Of a stretch of DNA of 64,000 nt, positions 46,542-54,002 are shown one piece after another. Under the pieces are notes generated by a model that worked only from the letters and a program-made list of their open reading frames with translations, searched no databases and was not told where the DNA came from. The stretch is from assembly GCF_037076565.1 (NCBI RefSeq), contig NZ_AP029028.1:3844001-3908000 (forward strand), read 5' to 3'. Both the position numbers and the translations under genes were made by a program. Source of the stretch: Herbaspirillum sp. DW155. Lineage in GTDB: Bacteria; Pseudomonadota; Gammaproteobacteria; Burkholderiales; Burkholderiaceae_D. Each line of letters opens with the position of its first letter. Position 1 is the stretch's first letter.

Positions 46542-47108
46542 TTAGTATTTTCGATTATCTTTTTCAAAGGCAAACAACGTCATAAAATCGATCTCAGGAA
46601 CCGCCACTGCATTCTCAAGACGGATGCGATATACGCCAGCGGGGAGCCTCTCCATGAACAAAGCATTTGCATACCAGGTCTCCGCTCCATTGTCGGCGTC
46701 CCGACTGAATTTCAGGGATCGTTCCGTGACCAATCGGTCGATGTGAACATCGTTTTTTAAATCAACCGAGTCAATCAGCAGTCGGATTTTTACGGGGTAA
46801 GGCTTATGCGGCTCTCTCCAAGCGATGTAACCCTGATAGAGCCGATATAAGGCTTCTTTCTTTTCTTCGGGCCAGTTCTGCTTTAAGACAAAAATCAGAT
46901 ACAGGCCATAAGCACGGTCAGTCTCTTCAACCCGGACCAGCACATCAATTTTCTCCCCACCCTTCTGCAACGGAAAAGGAGTGTGGTATCGACTCTCATG
47001 TATCTTTCCGGATACCTGTTCATCCTTTCCCTCCATCGCCAAAGCCTTTGCCGCAAAAGCCAACCCGACAAGGGCCATTATTTTTCTAAGTTTTTTCTTG
47101 ACCATCAT
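46542..47108 (-). CDS. DUF5625-like periplasmic protein, putative immunity protein 1
   Basis: A 188-aa protein with a Sec signal peptide (MVKKKLRKIMALVGLAFAAK, cleavage ALA-M). The mature core KIHESRYHTPFPLQKGGEKID, then VLVRVEETDRAYGLYLIF and the C-terminal VPEIDFMTLFAFEKDNRKY, is shared with three further genes in the operon. I believe the family is DUF5625. An AAGGA site precedes the ATG. Position directly before effector A, repetition with each effector gene and periplasmic location suggest immunity to a periplasm-acting toxin. Confidence 0.7.
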   Translation of the reverse strand: MMVKKKLRKIMALVGLAFAAKALAMEGKDEQVSGKIHESRYHTPFPLQKGGEKIDVLVRVEETDRAYGLYLIFVLKQNWPEEKKEALYRLYQGYIAWREPHKPYPVKIRLLIDSVDLKNDVHIDRLVTERSLKFSRDADNGAETWYANALFMERLPAGVYRIRLENAVAVPEIDFMTLFAFEKDNRKY

Positions 47109-47155
47109 CAATTTCCTTTTTGAATATTGTTCAGCAGCGCTTCTCATCCTCCGCC

Positions 47156-47293
47156 TCATTGATAGCCCGTACCATCCACGTAAATAAGCTCCATCCAGAC
47201 ATGACCGGCAGACGACGGAACAACACTTCCATCCTGGTGCCGATAATCTGTACCAGGTTTCTCAACATGAATCTTCAGCATCGTAGTGCTCAT
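47156..47293 (-). CDS. 45-aa collapsed effector remnant, still open
   Basis: The short frame joins the effector N-terminus (MLKIHVEKPGTDYRHQDGS, then GHVWMEL with His31) directly to the last residues VDGTGYQ. About 190 internal residues, including the Cys116 region, are absent. The deletion is in frame, and a strong AAGGAGG lies five bases before the ATG, so a 45-residue peptide is probably still made. It occupies the effector position of the middle module. It could be inert or could compete with intact cargo for export. Confidence 0.7.
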   Translation of the reverse strand: MSTTMLKIHVEKPGTDYRHQDGSVVPSSAGHVWMELIYVDGTGYQ

Positions 47294-47302
47294 TTTTCCT
47301 CC

Positions 47303-47869
47303 TTAATGTTTGCTGAGATCTTTCTCGAAAGTGATCAGTGTGTCGAAGTCGATCTCTGGCACGGCTGCCCTATTCTCAAGACAAATGCGGTATACGCCAG
47401 CAGGAAGCCGTCCCTGGAAAAGGATTTGCGAAAACCAGATGTCCTCACCGTTATTGACGTCCCGGATGTATAGGGGATATCTCTCCGCCACCAATCGGTC
47501 GATATGGACAGCATTTTTCAGGTCTACAGAATCGATCTGAAGATGGATTTTTACTGGATACGCCTTGACTGTTTCCCGCCCGTCGACAAATCCCTTGAAA
47601 AGCCGGTATAACGATTCCTTTCTTTCCTCCGGCCAGTTTTTCTTCAAAACAAAAATCAAATACAAGCCGTATGCTCGCTGGGTCTCTTCGACCCGCACCA
47701 GCACATCCAATTTTTCTCCGCCCTTTTGTAGAGGGAAGTGAGTGTGGTATCGACTCTCATGTATCTTTTCAGATACCTGCGCGTCCTTCCCAAACGCCGG
47801 CAAGGTCTTTATCGAAAGACCCAACCAAACCAAGGCCATTATTTTTCTAAGTTTTTTCTTGACCATCAT
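47303..47869 (-). CDS. DUF5625-like periplasmic protein, putative immunity protein 2
   Basis: A 188-aa paralogue of immunity protein 1, with a Sec signal peptide and the same KIHESRYHTHFPLQKGGEKLD core. The first part of this gene and its upstream leader are almost identical in DNA to the copy 761 bp downstream, showing a recent tandem duplication. It precedes the collapsed effector by 9 bp. Its cognate toxin may be gone; retaining the gene could protect against kin toxins. Confidence 0.7.
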   Translation of the reverse strand: MMVKKKLRKIMALVWLGLSIKTLPAFGKDAQVSEKIHESRYHTHFPLQKGGEKLDVLVRVEETQRAYGLYLIFVLKKNWPEERKESLYRLFKGFVDGRETVKAYPVKIHLQIDSVDLKNAVHIDRLVAERYPLYIRDVNNGEDIWFSQILFQGRLPAGVYRICLENRAAVPEIDFDTLITFEKDLSKH

Positions 47870-47916
47870 CAATTTCCTTTTTGAATATTGTTCAGCAGCG
47901 CTTCTCATCCTCCGCC

Positions 47917-48621
47917 TCATTGATAGCCCGTACCATCCGCGTAATTGGTGCCATCCTGTTGCACCGGCACCGGCGGAGATAAAGGCCCGACAGTAATCGT
48001 TCCGCGTGGCAGGTAGGCATCTTCAGCGGGAACCGGCGAGACTGAAATCCAGGGCGCTGGCGCAGCCCACCACCAGTCATTGAAGGGTGACACCATTGGC
48101 TCTTCCATCACTGGCTGAACGTCCCGGGACTCGACGTTGAGCAGCCCGCCGCCGGGGATCAGGGGGTTCTTCAGATTGGAAAAATTGTCGATATTGCTCA
48201 TGGGGTGGAGGTCGCCTTCGAAGCGCTCAGGGTTCATCCCTACTTGTTGAAGACCCTTCCAGACGAAATCGACACAGCTGTTTGTCACTGCGTGGTAGTG
48301 AGCTTTGTCGAAGCCATATTCCTCAGGCAAACTAATGAAACGCTCCAGCGCTTTAGCTTGTCCCTCGGTAATTACATAGGTAGCTGAAAAGTAGGAATCA
48401 CCAGCATAAGATTCGCGGTCCGATTCAAATATCTTCCCTTCAACAGAAGCAACGCTAGTCTTGGCCAAAGAAGGTCCGAATCCGGCCTGAATTGAAGTCC
48501 CATCAGACCTAACCAACTCCATCCAAGCATGACCTGCCAACGAGGGCGAAACTTCACCGTCAGGATTTTTGTACAATGTTCCAGGAGCTTCAATGTGAAG
48601 CTTCAGTAATGCGTTTCCCAT
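47917..48621 (-). CDS. Permuted papain-like (NlpC/P60/YiiX-type) protein, putative secreted effector B
   Basis: A 234-aa paralogue of effector A. His31 (GHAWMEL) and Cys116 (AVTNSCVDFVWKGLQ) are kept at the same positions. The N-terminal half has diverged, whereas the final 60 residues are identical, as expected if the tail is a secretion or modification signal under separate constraint or gene conversion. It starts 14 bp after the stop of immunity protein 3. There is no signal peptide. Peptidoglycan or lipid hydrolysis is a family-based inference. Confidence 0.65.
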   Translation of the reverse strand: MGNALLKLHIEAPGTLYKNPDGEVSPSLAGHAWMELVRSDGTSIQAGFGPSLAKTSVASVEGKIFESDRESYAGDSYFSATYVITEGQAKALERFISLPEEYGFDKAHYHAVTNSCVDFVWKGLQQVGMNPERFEGDLHPMSNIDNFSNLKNPLIPGGGLLNVESRDVQPVMEEPMVSPFNDWWWAAPAPWISVSPVPAEDAYLPRGTITVGPLSPPVPVQQDGTNYADGTGYQ

Positions 48622-48634
48622 GTTTTATTCCTAT

Positions 48635-49201
48635 TTAAAATTTCCGAGTATCTTTTTCGAATGCAAATAGGGTGGAAAAATCGATTTGCGGCGCTGCGGC
48701 CAGATTTTCTAAGCGAACCCGATAGGTACCCTCCTGCAAAACACCGAAATGCAGCTTTTGCGCTCGCCATATTTCTTTACTCAGATTCGAGGACTGGCTG
48801 AATGCGGGACTTCGTTCCGTGATGATTAGATCAAAGCTTTTTTGATTGCTTTTCTCGACAGGATCTATGCGCAAGCGAACCTTGAAGGGATAAGCCAGGG
48901 TTCCCTCATCTCCAAAGACCCATCCCCTGTGCACCCTTCGCAAGTCTTCTTTTTTGTCCATTGACCAACTCAGATCTTCGACCAAAATCAGATAAAAACC
49001 ATACGCCCGCTTGGTCTTCTCCACTTTGACCAAGATATCAATCGTCTCCCCTCCTTTCTGCACTGGGAAAGGCATATGAAATCCACTCTCATGGACCTTC
49101 CCTGACACTGGCAGATCTGTCGCCTGTACAGAGGGAATAGGGACAGCAGAAGCCATTCCGATCAGCACCATCAACTTTCTAAGTTTCTTCTTGACCATCA
49201 T
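48635..49201 (-). CDS. DUF5625-like periplasmic protein, putative immunity protein 3
   Basis: A 188-aa protein; Sec signal (MVKKKLRKLMVLIGMASAV, cleavage about VQA-T). Core GKVHESGFHMPFPVQKGGETID, then VEKTKRAYGFYLILVEDLSW, ending DFSTLFAFEKDTRKF. It is more divergent from copies 1 and 2 than they are from each other, matching the divergence of effector B, which it directly precedes. Confidence 0.7.
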   Translation of the reverse strand: MMVKKKLRKLMVLIGMASAVPIPSVQATDLPVSGKVHESGFHMPFPVQKGGETIDILVKVEKTKRAYGFYLILVEDLSWSMDKKEDLRRVHRGWVFGDEGTLAYPFKVRLRIDPVEKSNQKSFDLIITERSPAFSQSSNLSKEIWRAQKLHFGVLQEGTYRVRLENLAAAPQIDFSTLFAFEKDTRKF

Positions 49202-49226
49202 CTTTCATCTCCTTGTTTTCTTAATT

Positions 49227-50060
49227 TCAGTACTTGCGGTTATCTTTTTCAAAAGCGAACAGCGTAGCGAAGTCAATTTGCGGAACGGCGGCCAGATTTT
49301 CCAGGCGAACCCGATAGACTCCAGTTGGCAGAGCGCTCATAAAAAGCACTTCAGCTCGCCAAGTCTCGCGACCTTCATTGACTGATCGTCCGTATCGAGG
49401 AGCACGTTCAGCCACGACCTCATCAATATGAATCTCGTTTTCAGGATCTACCGAATCGATCTTCAAACGGACTCTAGAACCCATTTCATAAATAGGCGTG
49501 AGTGCGAGCGAGTCCCGTTTGGGATGAAGTGCAAGGCGCGAATTTGGGTCAAGACTGGGCGTCTTGACCCAAATTCGTAACGCAGCAATTCGCCCAAACG
49601 GGCCGCTCCCTCCGGGTTCTGTCCAGAAAGGGCGCTGGCCGCGTTGCGCTCCTTGCGTGTGGCACCGCCACACGACGCGTCGCGCGCCTTGCCAGCGCCC
49701 TTTCTGGACAGAACGCATCTCACGCCTATTTATGAAATGGGTTCTAATAGGGTAAGGAAGTGTTCCCGTATCGCCGCCCACCCAGCCATAAAAAATCCGA
49801 CGCAGATCTTCCTTTTTTTGTATCGGCCAGATTTTTTCTTCCACCAGAATCAGATAGAACCCATAAGCTCGATCCGCCTTGTCGACCCTCACCAATACAT
49901 CCAACTTTCCCCCTGCTTTCTGTACCGGAAAAGGCATATGAAATCTGCTCTCATGAATCGCCCATGACACGGGCAGCTCTGATGCCTTTACAGAGGGCAC
50001 AGGAACAGCACAGACCATCCCAATCAGAACCATCAACTTTCCAATTTTTTTCCAGACCAT
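49227..50060 (-). CDS. DUF5625-like putative immunity protein 4, carrying an in-frame MITE insertion
   Basis: 277 aa from the ATG at 50060 (AGGAG spaced eight bases). Both ends match the paralogues: signal peptide and HESRFHMPFPVQKAGGKLD at the front, VRLKIDSVDPENEIHID to DFATLFAFEKDNRKY at the back. Between TLPYPI and VRLKI lies a 268-bp element plus a 2-bp target duplication, exactly 90 codons without a stop. Without it the protein would be 187 aa, the family length. The extra Arg/Trp-rich segment falls between two predicted strands and probably ruins or alters folding. No effector gene is paired with this copy; it is the first gene after the exporter adaptor. Confidence 0.75.
   Translation of the reverse strand: MVWKKIGKLMVLIGMVCAVPVPSVKASELPVSWAIHESRFHMPFPVQKAGGKLDVLVRVDKADRAYGFYLILVEEKIWPIQKKEDLRRIFYGWVGGDTGTLPYPIRTHFINRREMRSVQKGRWQGARRVVWRCHTQGAQRGQRPFWTEPGGSGPFGRIAALRIWVKTPSLDPNSRLALHPKRDSLALTPIYEMGSRVRLKIDSVDPENEIHIDEVVAERAPRYGRSVNEGRETWRAEVLFMSALPTGVYRVRLENLAAVPQIDFATLFAFEKDNRKY
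49477..49744. mobile_element. 268-bp MITE-like palindromic element, copy 2
   Basis: Inverted ends of 26 bp begin GAACCCATTTCATAAATAGG; flanking TA duplications are at 49475-49476 and 49745-49746. It is inverted relative to copy 1 at 14626 and nearly identical throughout, two bp longer near one end. All internal hairpins are conserved. It contains no stop in the frame of the interrupted gene. Confidence 0.88.
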
Positions 50061-50176
50061 CAATTTCATCTCCTGTCAGATTCTTCGTTGTCCTGTCATT
50101 ACGCCGACTTATCCGTAGCACCTCCTTTTCTGTCATTGATAAATTTCTCTGCCATATCAGAATCAGCAACCCACAA

Positions 50177-51601
50177 TCACCGTGTCTTCATCCCTTCATC
50201 AAGATTCCTGATAATGGGCGCCAGCAAAAATTCGACCACTCGCCTGCGGTCCGTCACGATGTCGGCTTGCACGCTCATCCCGATGCCCACCGCATGACGC
50301 ACGCCATTACGCTCCAGCGCAGTACTCTCAGGCTTGATGTGCAGTCGATACATCAAGCCGCCTTTGACTGGAAGGCCGGGCGGCTCCACTCCCTTGGCCG
50401 CTGTGGCCGCATCGGCACCGCCTGATGCCCGCAGCTCCGCATCGGGGCTGATCCAGGTCACCACGCCAGACAAGGTTCCATACTGCTGGTAAGGAAAGGC
50501 ATCCACTTTGATATCGACCCGCTGCCCGACGCGCACGAAGCCGGCATCCTCGTTCGATAGCGCGGCCTCTATCAACAAGGGCATCCCCTCCGGGACGATG
50601 CTGGCTATGACCTGGCCAGGTGTCACCGCCCCGCCCAAGGTGGTCACGGACAGGCTCTGCACCTGCCCGTCCACGGGCGCGTGCAGCCTTTTCTGCCTCA
50701 GCAGTTGTTCGATCCGGGCTTGATCGCTTTGGGCCGCGACCATCAGGGCGGTTTTTTCCTGCGCTTGCGCCAGCAGCGAACTGCGGTACTCCGCTTCCAG
50801 AAATTGCAGGCGTTGCTGGGCTGCCAGATATTCCTGCCTCGCCGCCTGCGCCGATGCACGCTGTGAAGCCAGTTCGCCTGCCAGGCTGTTGGCGTTGTCC
50901 TGCAATCGCAGATACTCGAAGTGGGCGATGGACTCTCCCGCGTATGGACGCACCCTTTCCACACGTTCGCGCGCAGACTGAAGATTGGCCTGCAGCTTGG
51001 CGATCACGGCCGTGGCAGCCGCCTGCTGCATCAGGCGATGCTGACGATTGCGCTCGGCCTCGGCGACCCTGGATTGATGGGCGTGTCGCTGTGCGGTGAA
51101 CAAGGCCCGTTGTGCGGCGATGCTTTCCGGCAGTGCGTCGGCGACATCGAAGACGGGCTCGCGCTCTTCCAGTTCGGCCTGCAAACGCTCCCGCTCCAGC
51201 CGCAACTGGATCAGCTTCTGCGTCACCGCCTTGTGTTCTGCCCGGTTGATGGTGTCATCCAGTTCAACAATCAGGTCGCCCGCTTTCACACGCTGCCCCT
51301 CCTTGACATGGATGGCGCGCACCAGAGAGATTTCTGTGGCGTGCAATAGCTGGGTTTTTCCCTCGGGAACCAGCTTGCCCGGCGCGCTCGCGGCCACATC
51401 GATCCTGGCCAGGCACGCCCAGATCGACAGCACGGCCAACAAGCTGATCAACATCCACAGCACCGGTCTTCCTGGCGCAGGCTCCCATGGCCCGGGCGGG
51501 GTCTTCCATGCGTCCCGTGCGTTGACACTCACGGCCAAGGCTTGAGCGCGACGACGCAAGCGGTCCCGTCCCTGAATGAGCCATTCAACGGCCGGCCGCA
51601 C
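50177..51601 (-). CDS. HlyD-family type I secretion membrane fusion protein
   Basis: A 474-aa adaptor. One membrane helix (about 46-66, VLWMLISLLAVLSIWACLA) is followed by a biotinyl-lipoyl half-motif (HVKEGQRVKAGDLIVELDD), a long coiled coil (about 120-300), the second half-motif (APVDGQVQSLSVTTLGGAVTPGQVIASIVP) and a C-terminal MSVQADIVTDRRRVVEFLLAPI typical of HlyD/PrtE. The GTG at 51601 follows AGGAGGG and overlaps the exporter stop, so the two are coupled. It bridges the inner-membrane ABC exporter to a TolC-type outer-membrane channel, which is not encoded nearby. Confidence 0.9.
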   Translation of the reverse strand: MRPAVEWLIQGRDRLRRRAQALAVSVNARDAWKTPPGPWEPAPGRPVLWMLISLLAVLSIWACLARIDVAASAPGKLVPEGKTQLLHATEISLVRAIHVKEGQRVKAGDLIVELDDTINRAEHKAVTQKLIQLRLERERLQAELEEREPVFDVADALPESIAAQRALFTAQRHAHQSRVAEAERNRQHRLMQQAAATAVIAKLQANLQSARERVERVRPYAGESIAHFEYLRLQDNANSLAGELASQRASAQAARQEYLAAQQRLQFLEAEYRSSLLAQAQEKTALMVAAQSDQARIEQLLRQKRLHAPVDGQVQSLSVTTLGGAVTPGQVIASIVPEGMPLLIEAALSNEDAGFVRVGQRVDIKVDAFPYQQYGTLSGVVTWISPDAELRASGGADAATAAKGVEPPGLPVKGGLMYRLHIKPESTALERNGVRHAVGIGMSVQADIVTDRRRVVEFLLAPIIRNLDEGMKTR

Positions 51602-53444
51602 GCTTGCCCTCCTGATCTTGCTGCCCATCCATGGTGTAGAGACGACGATACAAACCGTCCCGCTGCATGAGTTCCTCGTGCTTGCCCGCCTCGACAAACC
51701 GTCCCTGATCCAGCACCAGGATCTTGCTGGCATGCCTTACCGTGCTCAGCCGGTGCGCGATGACGAACACCGTGCAATGGGGAAAGGCATGGCGCAGATT
51801 GTTCTGCACGCGGCGTTCAGATTCGTGGTCGAGGGCGCTGGTGGCCTCATCGAGGATGAGTATGCGGGGCCGCGCATACACGGCCCTGGCAATGGCGATC
51901 TTCTGGCGCTGGCCACCCGAGAGCAAAATCCCGCCGCGCTCACCGACAACCGTGTCATACCCCTGAGGCAGGGCCATGATGAAGGCGTGGGCGTCCGCCA
52001 GTTCGGCTGCGGCCACGATGGCCTCAAGATTCGTGTCGCCGTCGCTGATGGCGATGTTCTCGCCGATGGTGCCGCTGAAGAGGAAGATGTCTTGCGGCAC
52101 CACGCTGATCTGGGCGCGCAAGGTGAGCGGATCATGGTGATCCATATCGATGCCATCGACCAGTATCTGTCCTTGCGTGGGTCGATACAATCCATGCAGC
52201 AGCTTGGCCAGTGTACTCTTGCCGCCTCCGCTGCGCCCGACGATGCCGATGATGTCGCCCGGCGCCGCCACCAGGGAGAGGCCATCAAGGACGACCGGCG
52301 CTTGCGGAGAATACCGAAACACCAGGTCGGTAAGCTGCACATCCCCTCTCACCTCATCAGTCGCGGTCCGGGCACTACCCGCGTCCGACTCAGGCGGGAC
52401 ATTCATGATCTGGCCCAGTTCATCGCTGGACAGGCTCAATTGCTGCAGCTCCTGCCACACCTGGACCACATGAGTCACCGGGTGGATGAAGCGCAAGGCC
52501 AGCATCTGGAATGCGATCACCTGTCCCACCGTCAGTTGACCATCCAACACCTGATGAGCACCCAGCCACAAGACCGCTAATACCACTGCGCGCTGTACCA
52601 ACATATTGAAAGCCGCATTCATGCTGCTCAAGCCACTGGCCTCCCGGGTCGCCGCAACCTGTTCGGACAATGCCTGTTGCCAACGCGACTGCATGGCATT
52701 TTCAATGGCGAGGGCCTTGATGGCGTGGATGCCAGAAACCAGTTCGAGCAAGACACTACTCGCCCTGGAAGCCATCTCATGCTTGCGGGCCAGTGTGCGG
52801 CGCATCAGTGGGCGTACCACCAGTGAAAAAACGATCAGCACAGGAACCGCCAGCAGCACCACCACCGTGAGAGTGGCGCTATAGCTGAACATGACCGCCA
52901 CGAACACCAACGTGAAGATCAGATCGACCAGACCGGAGAAGGACGAGCCCGCCAGGATCTGGCGTATCGGTTCCATCTCTCTGGTTTGAGAAAGCAGGAC
53001 ACCCATCGGCCTCGATTCGAAATACCGCAGCGGCAGACGGAGAAGATGTCTTACCACACGCATGCCGAGCAAGGCGTCGATACGCGATGAGACATAGGCC
53101 AGCAGACGCGCGCGCAGTATCGAGAACGTTGCTTCGAAGCCGATCAGCACGATCATGGCGACACCCAGCACATGCAAGCTGGCCAGGTTGCGGTGATTGA
53201 GTACCTTGTCAATGATCATCTGGCTGAACAGCGGAACGGCTAATGCAAATATCTGCAACGCCAGTGATGCGAAGAGGATTTCCGCTGCGACGGAACGTCT
53301 CTCCAGCAAGGGCCGCATCAATTCACTGAGGTCAAAGTTCTTGTCCTTTTCTGCTGTATCCCGCAGGGCATCCAGTTCAATCAGCTGCAGCGGCAGACGG
53401 CCCCGGAACGCCTCATGACTGAGGATGCGCGGACGATCCGGCAC
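51585..53444 (-). CDS. Type I secretion ABC exporter (membrane and ATPase domains), split from its N-terminal domain
   Basis: 619 aa from a GTG at 53444. It starts inside a C39-like domain (RPRILSHEAFRGRLPLQLIELDAL) and continues with five or six membrane helices (about 50-300) and an ATPase with Walker A GRSGGGKST, signature LLSGGQRQKIAIARA, Walker B ILILDEATSAL and switch His in IAHRLSTV. It is HlyB-like. The first half of the C39-like domain is in another frame just upstream (53413-53751); one base too many in a G5 run at about 53444 explains the split. Without that base the protein would be about 720 aa, the usual size. Confidence 0.85.
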   Translation of the reverse strand: MPDRPRILSHEAFRGRLPLQLIELDALRDTAEKDKNFDLSELMRPLLERRSVAAEILFASLALQIFALAVPLFSQMIIDKVLNHRNLASLHVLGVAMIVLIGFEATFSILRARLLAYVSSRIDALLGMRVVRHLLRLPLRYFESRPMGVLLSQTREMEPIRQILAGSSFSGLVDLIFTLVFVAVMFSYSATLTVVVLLAVPVLIVFSLVVRPLMRRTLARKHEMASRASSVLLELVSGIHAIKALAIENAMQSRWQQALSEQVAATREASGLSSMNAAFNMLVQRAVVLAVLWLGAHQVLDGQLTVGQVIAFQMLALRFIHPVTHVVQVWQELQQLSLSSDELGQIMNVPPESDAGSARTATDEVRGDVQLTDLVFRYSPQAPVVLDGLSLVAAPGDIIGIVGRSGGGKSTLAKLLHGLYRPTQGQILVDGIDMDHHDPLTLRAQISVVPQDIFLFSGTIGENIAISDGDTNLEAIVAAAELADAHAFIMALPQGYDTVVGERGGILLSGGQRQKIAIARAVYARPRILILDEATSALDHESERRVQNNLRHAFPHCTVFVIAHRLSTVRHASKILVLDQGRFVEAGKHEELMQRDGLYRRLYTMDGQQDQEGKRAAGR

Positions 53445-53751
53445 CCCCTGGATCGAACAGCACCAGTTGCCGTGAGTCCATCCTGATCAGGAGTTGATAG
53501 TCCTGCCCTTCCCACTCCAGCAAAGCCGGCAATCTGATGCGTCCTTGCCGGATGCCGTCCAGACGTCTCACCCGGCCCCGCATCGCATAGCGACGCGCCA
53601 TTTCGACGACAGCGCCTGGCCGTCCTGAGACCAGAGTGGCGTTCCCGTCCATCCCTGCCGGCATCGCGATTCCCAGCGTGGATGCTGCTACGCGCAGGCA
53701 GGCCAGCACACGTTGCATGCCTTTGTCGATTGATCCATCGGATGACTTCAT
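53413..53751 (-). CDS. N-terminal C39-like (inactive peptidase) domain of the type I exporter, separated by a frameshift
   Basis: 112 aa from an ATG at 53751 with an ideal GAGGAGG site. The segment IRLPALLEWEGQDYQLLIR then RQLVLFDPG matches the C39-like domain of HlyB-type exporters up to the IFD strand. The expected catalytic Cys/His pair of a true C39 peptidase is not evident, so it would bind unprocessed cargo rather than cut a leader. The frame then runs to a stop at 53413, overlapping the exporter frame by 32 bp. Split subunits, a switchable G-tract, or a disabling mutation are all possible. Confidence 0.75.
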   Translation of the reverse strand: MKSSDGSIDKGMQRVLACLRVAASTLGIAMPAGMDGNATLVSGRPGAVVEMARRYAMRGRVRRLDGIRQGRIRLPALLEWEGQDYQLLIRMDSRQLVLFDPGGAGSSAHPQS

Positions 53752-53833
53752 GTCTACCTCCTCGTTTTGGTGCTGCGGCAAGCCCCTTCGCTAGAAGGTC
53801 GAGCCAGGTCAACTGCCAAGCGCAACGATATTT

Positions 53834-53852
53834 GCAAATGAGAATCATTATT
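53834..53852. promoter_or_regulatory. Fur box upstream of the type I secretion operon
   Basis: GCAAATGAGAATCATTATT agrees with the 19-bp Fur consensus GATAATGATAATCATTATC at 15 positions. It lies about 83 bp before the first exporter codon, in an AT-rich promoter-like stretch. The operon is therefore likely repressed by iron-loaded Fur and expressed in iron starvation. Confidence 0.8.
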
Positions 53853-53930
53853 ATTGCCTAATAGGGAAGCGCTGTTAGAGTCGATCGGCGGAGGAGAAAT
53901 ACTTAAGGCAAAAACAATGGACGCAAGATC

Positions 53931-53965
53931 AAAAAAAAACCGCCGTTCCTCGCGGATCGGCGGTT
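53931..53965 (-). terminator. Rho-independent terminator of dacB
   Basis: An 8-bp stem (53938-53945 with 53958-53965) followed on the minus strand by a long T-run, 38 bp beyond the dacB stop. Confidence 0.88.
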
Positions 53966-54002
53966 CTTCGAACAGAACCCTTCTGTATGGATCAGTATCG
54001 GC

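Noticed and set aside
45826..48621. Type VI secretion effectors linked to the vgrG at the left edge
   Set aside because: They are 45 kb from vgrG, have no PAAR, DUF4123 or adaptor gene beside them, and are on the same strand as and directly follow a type I exporter and adaptor.
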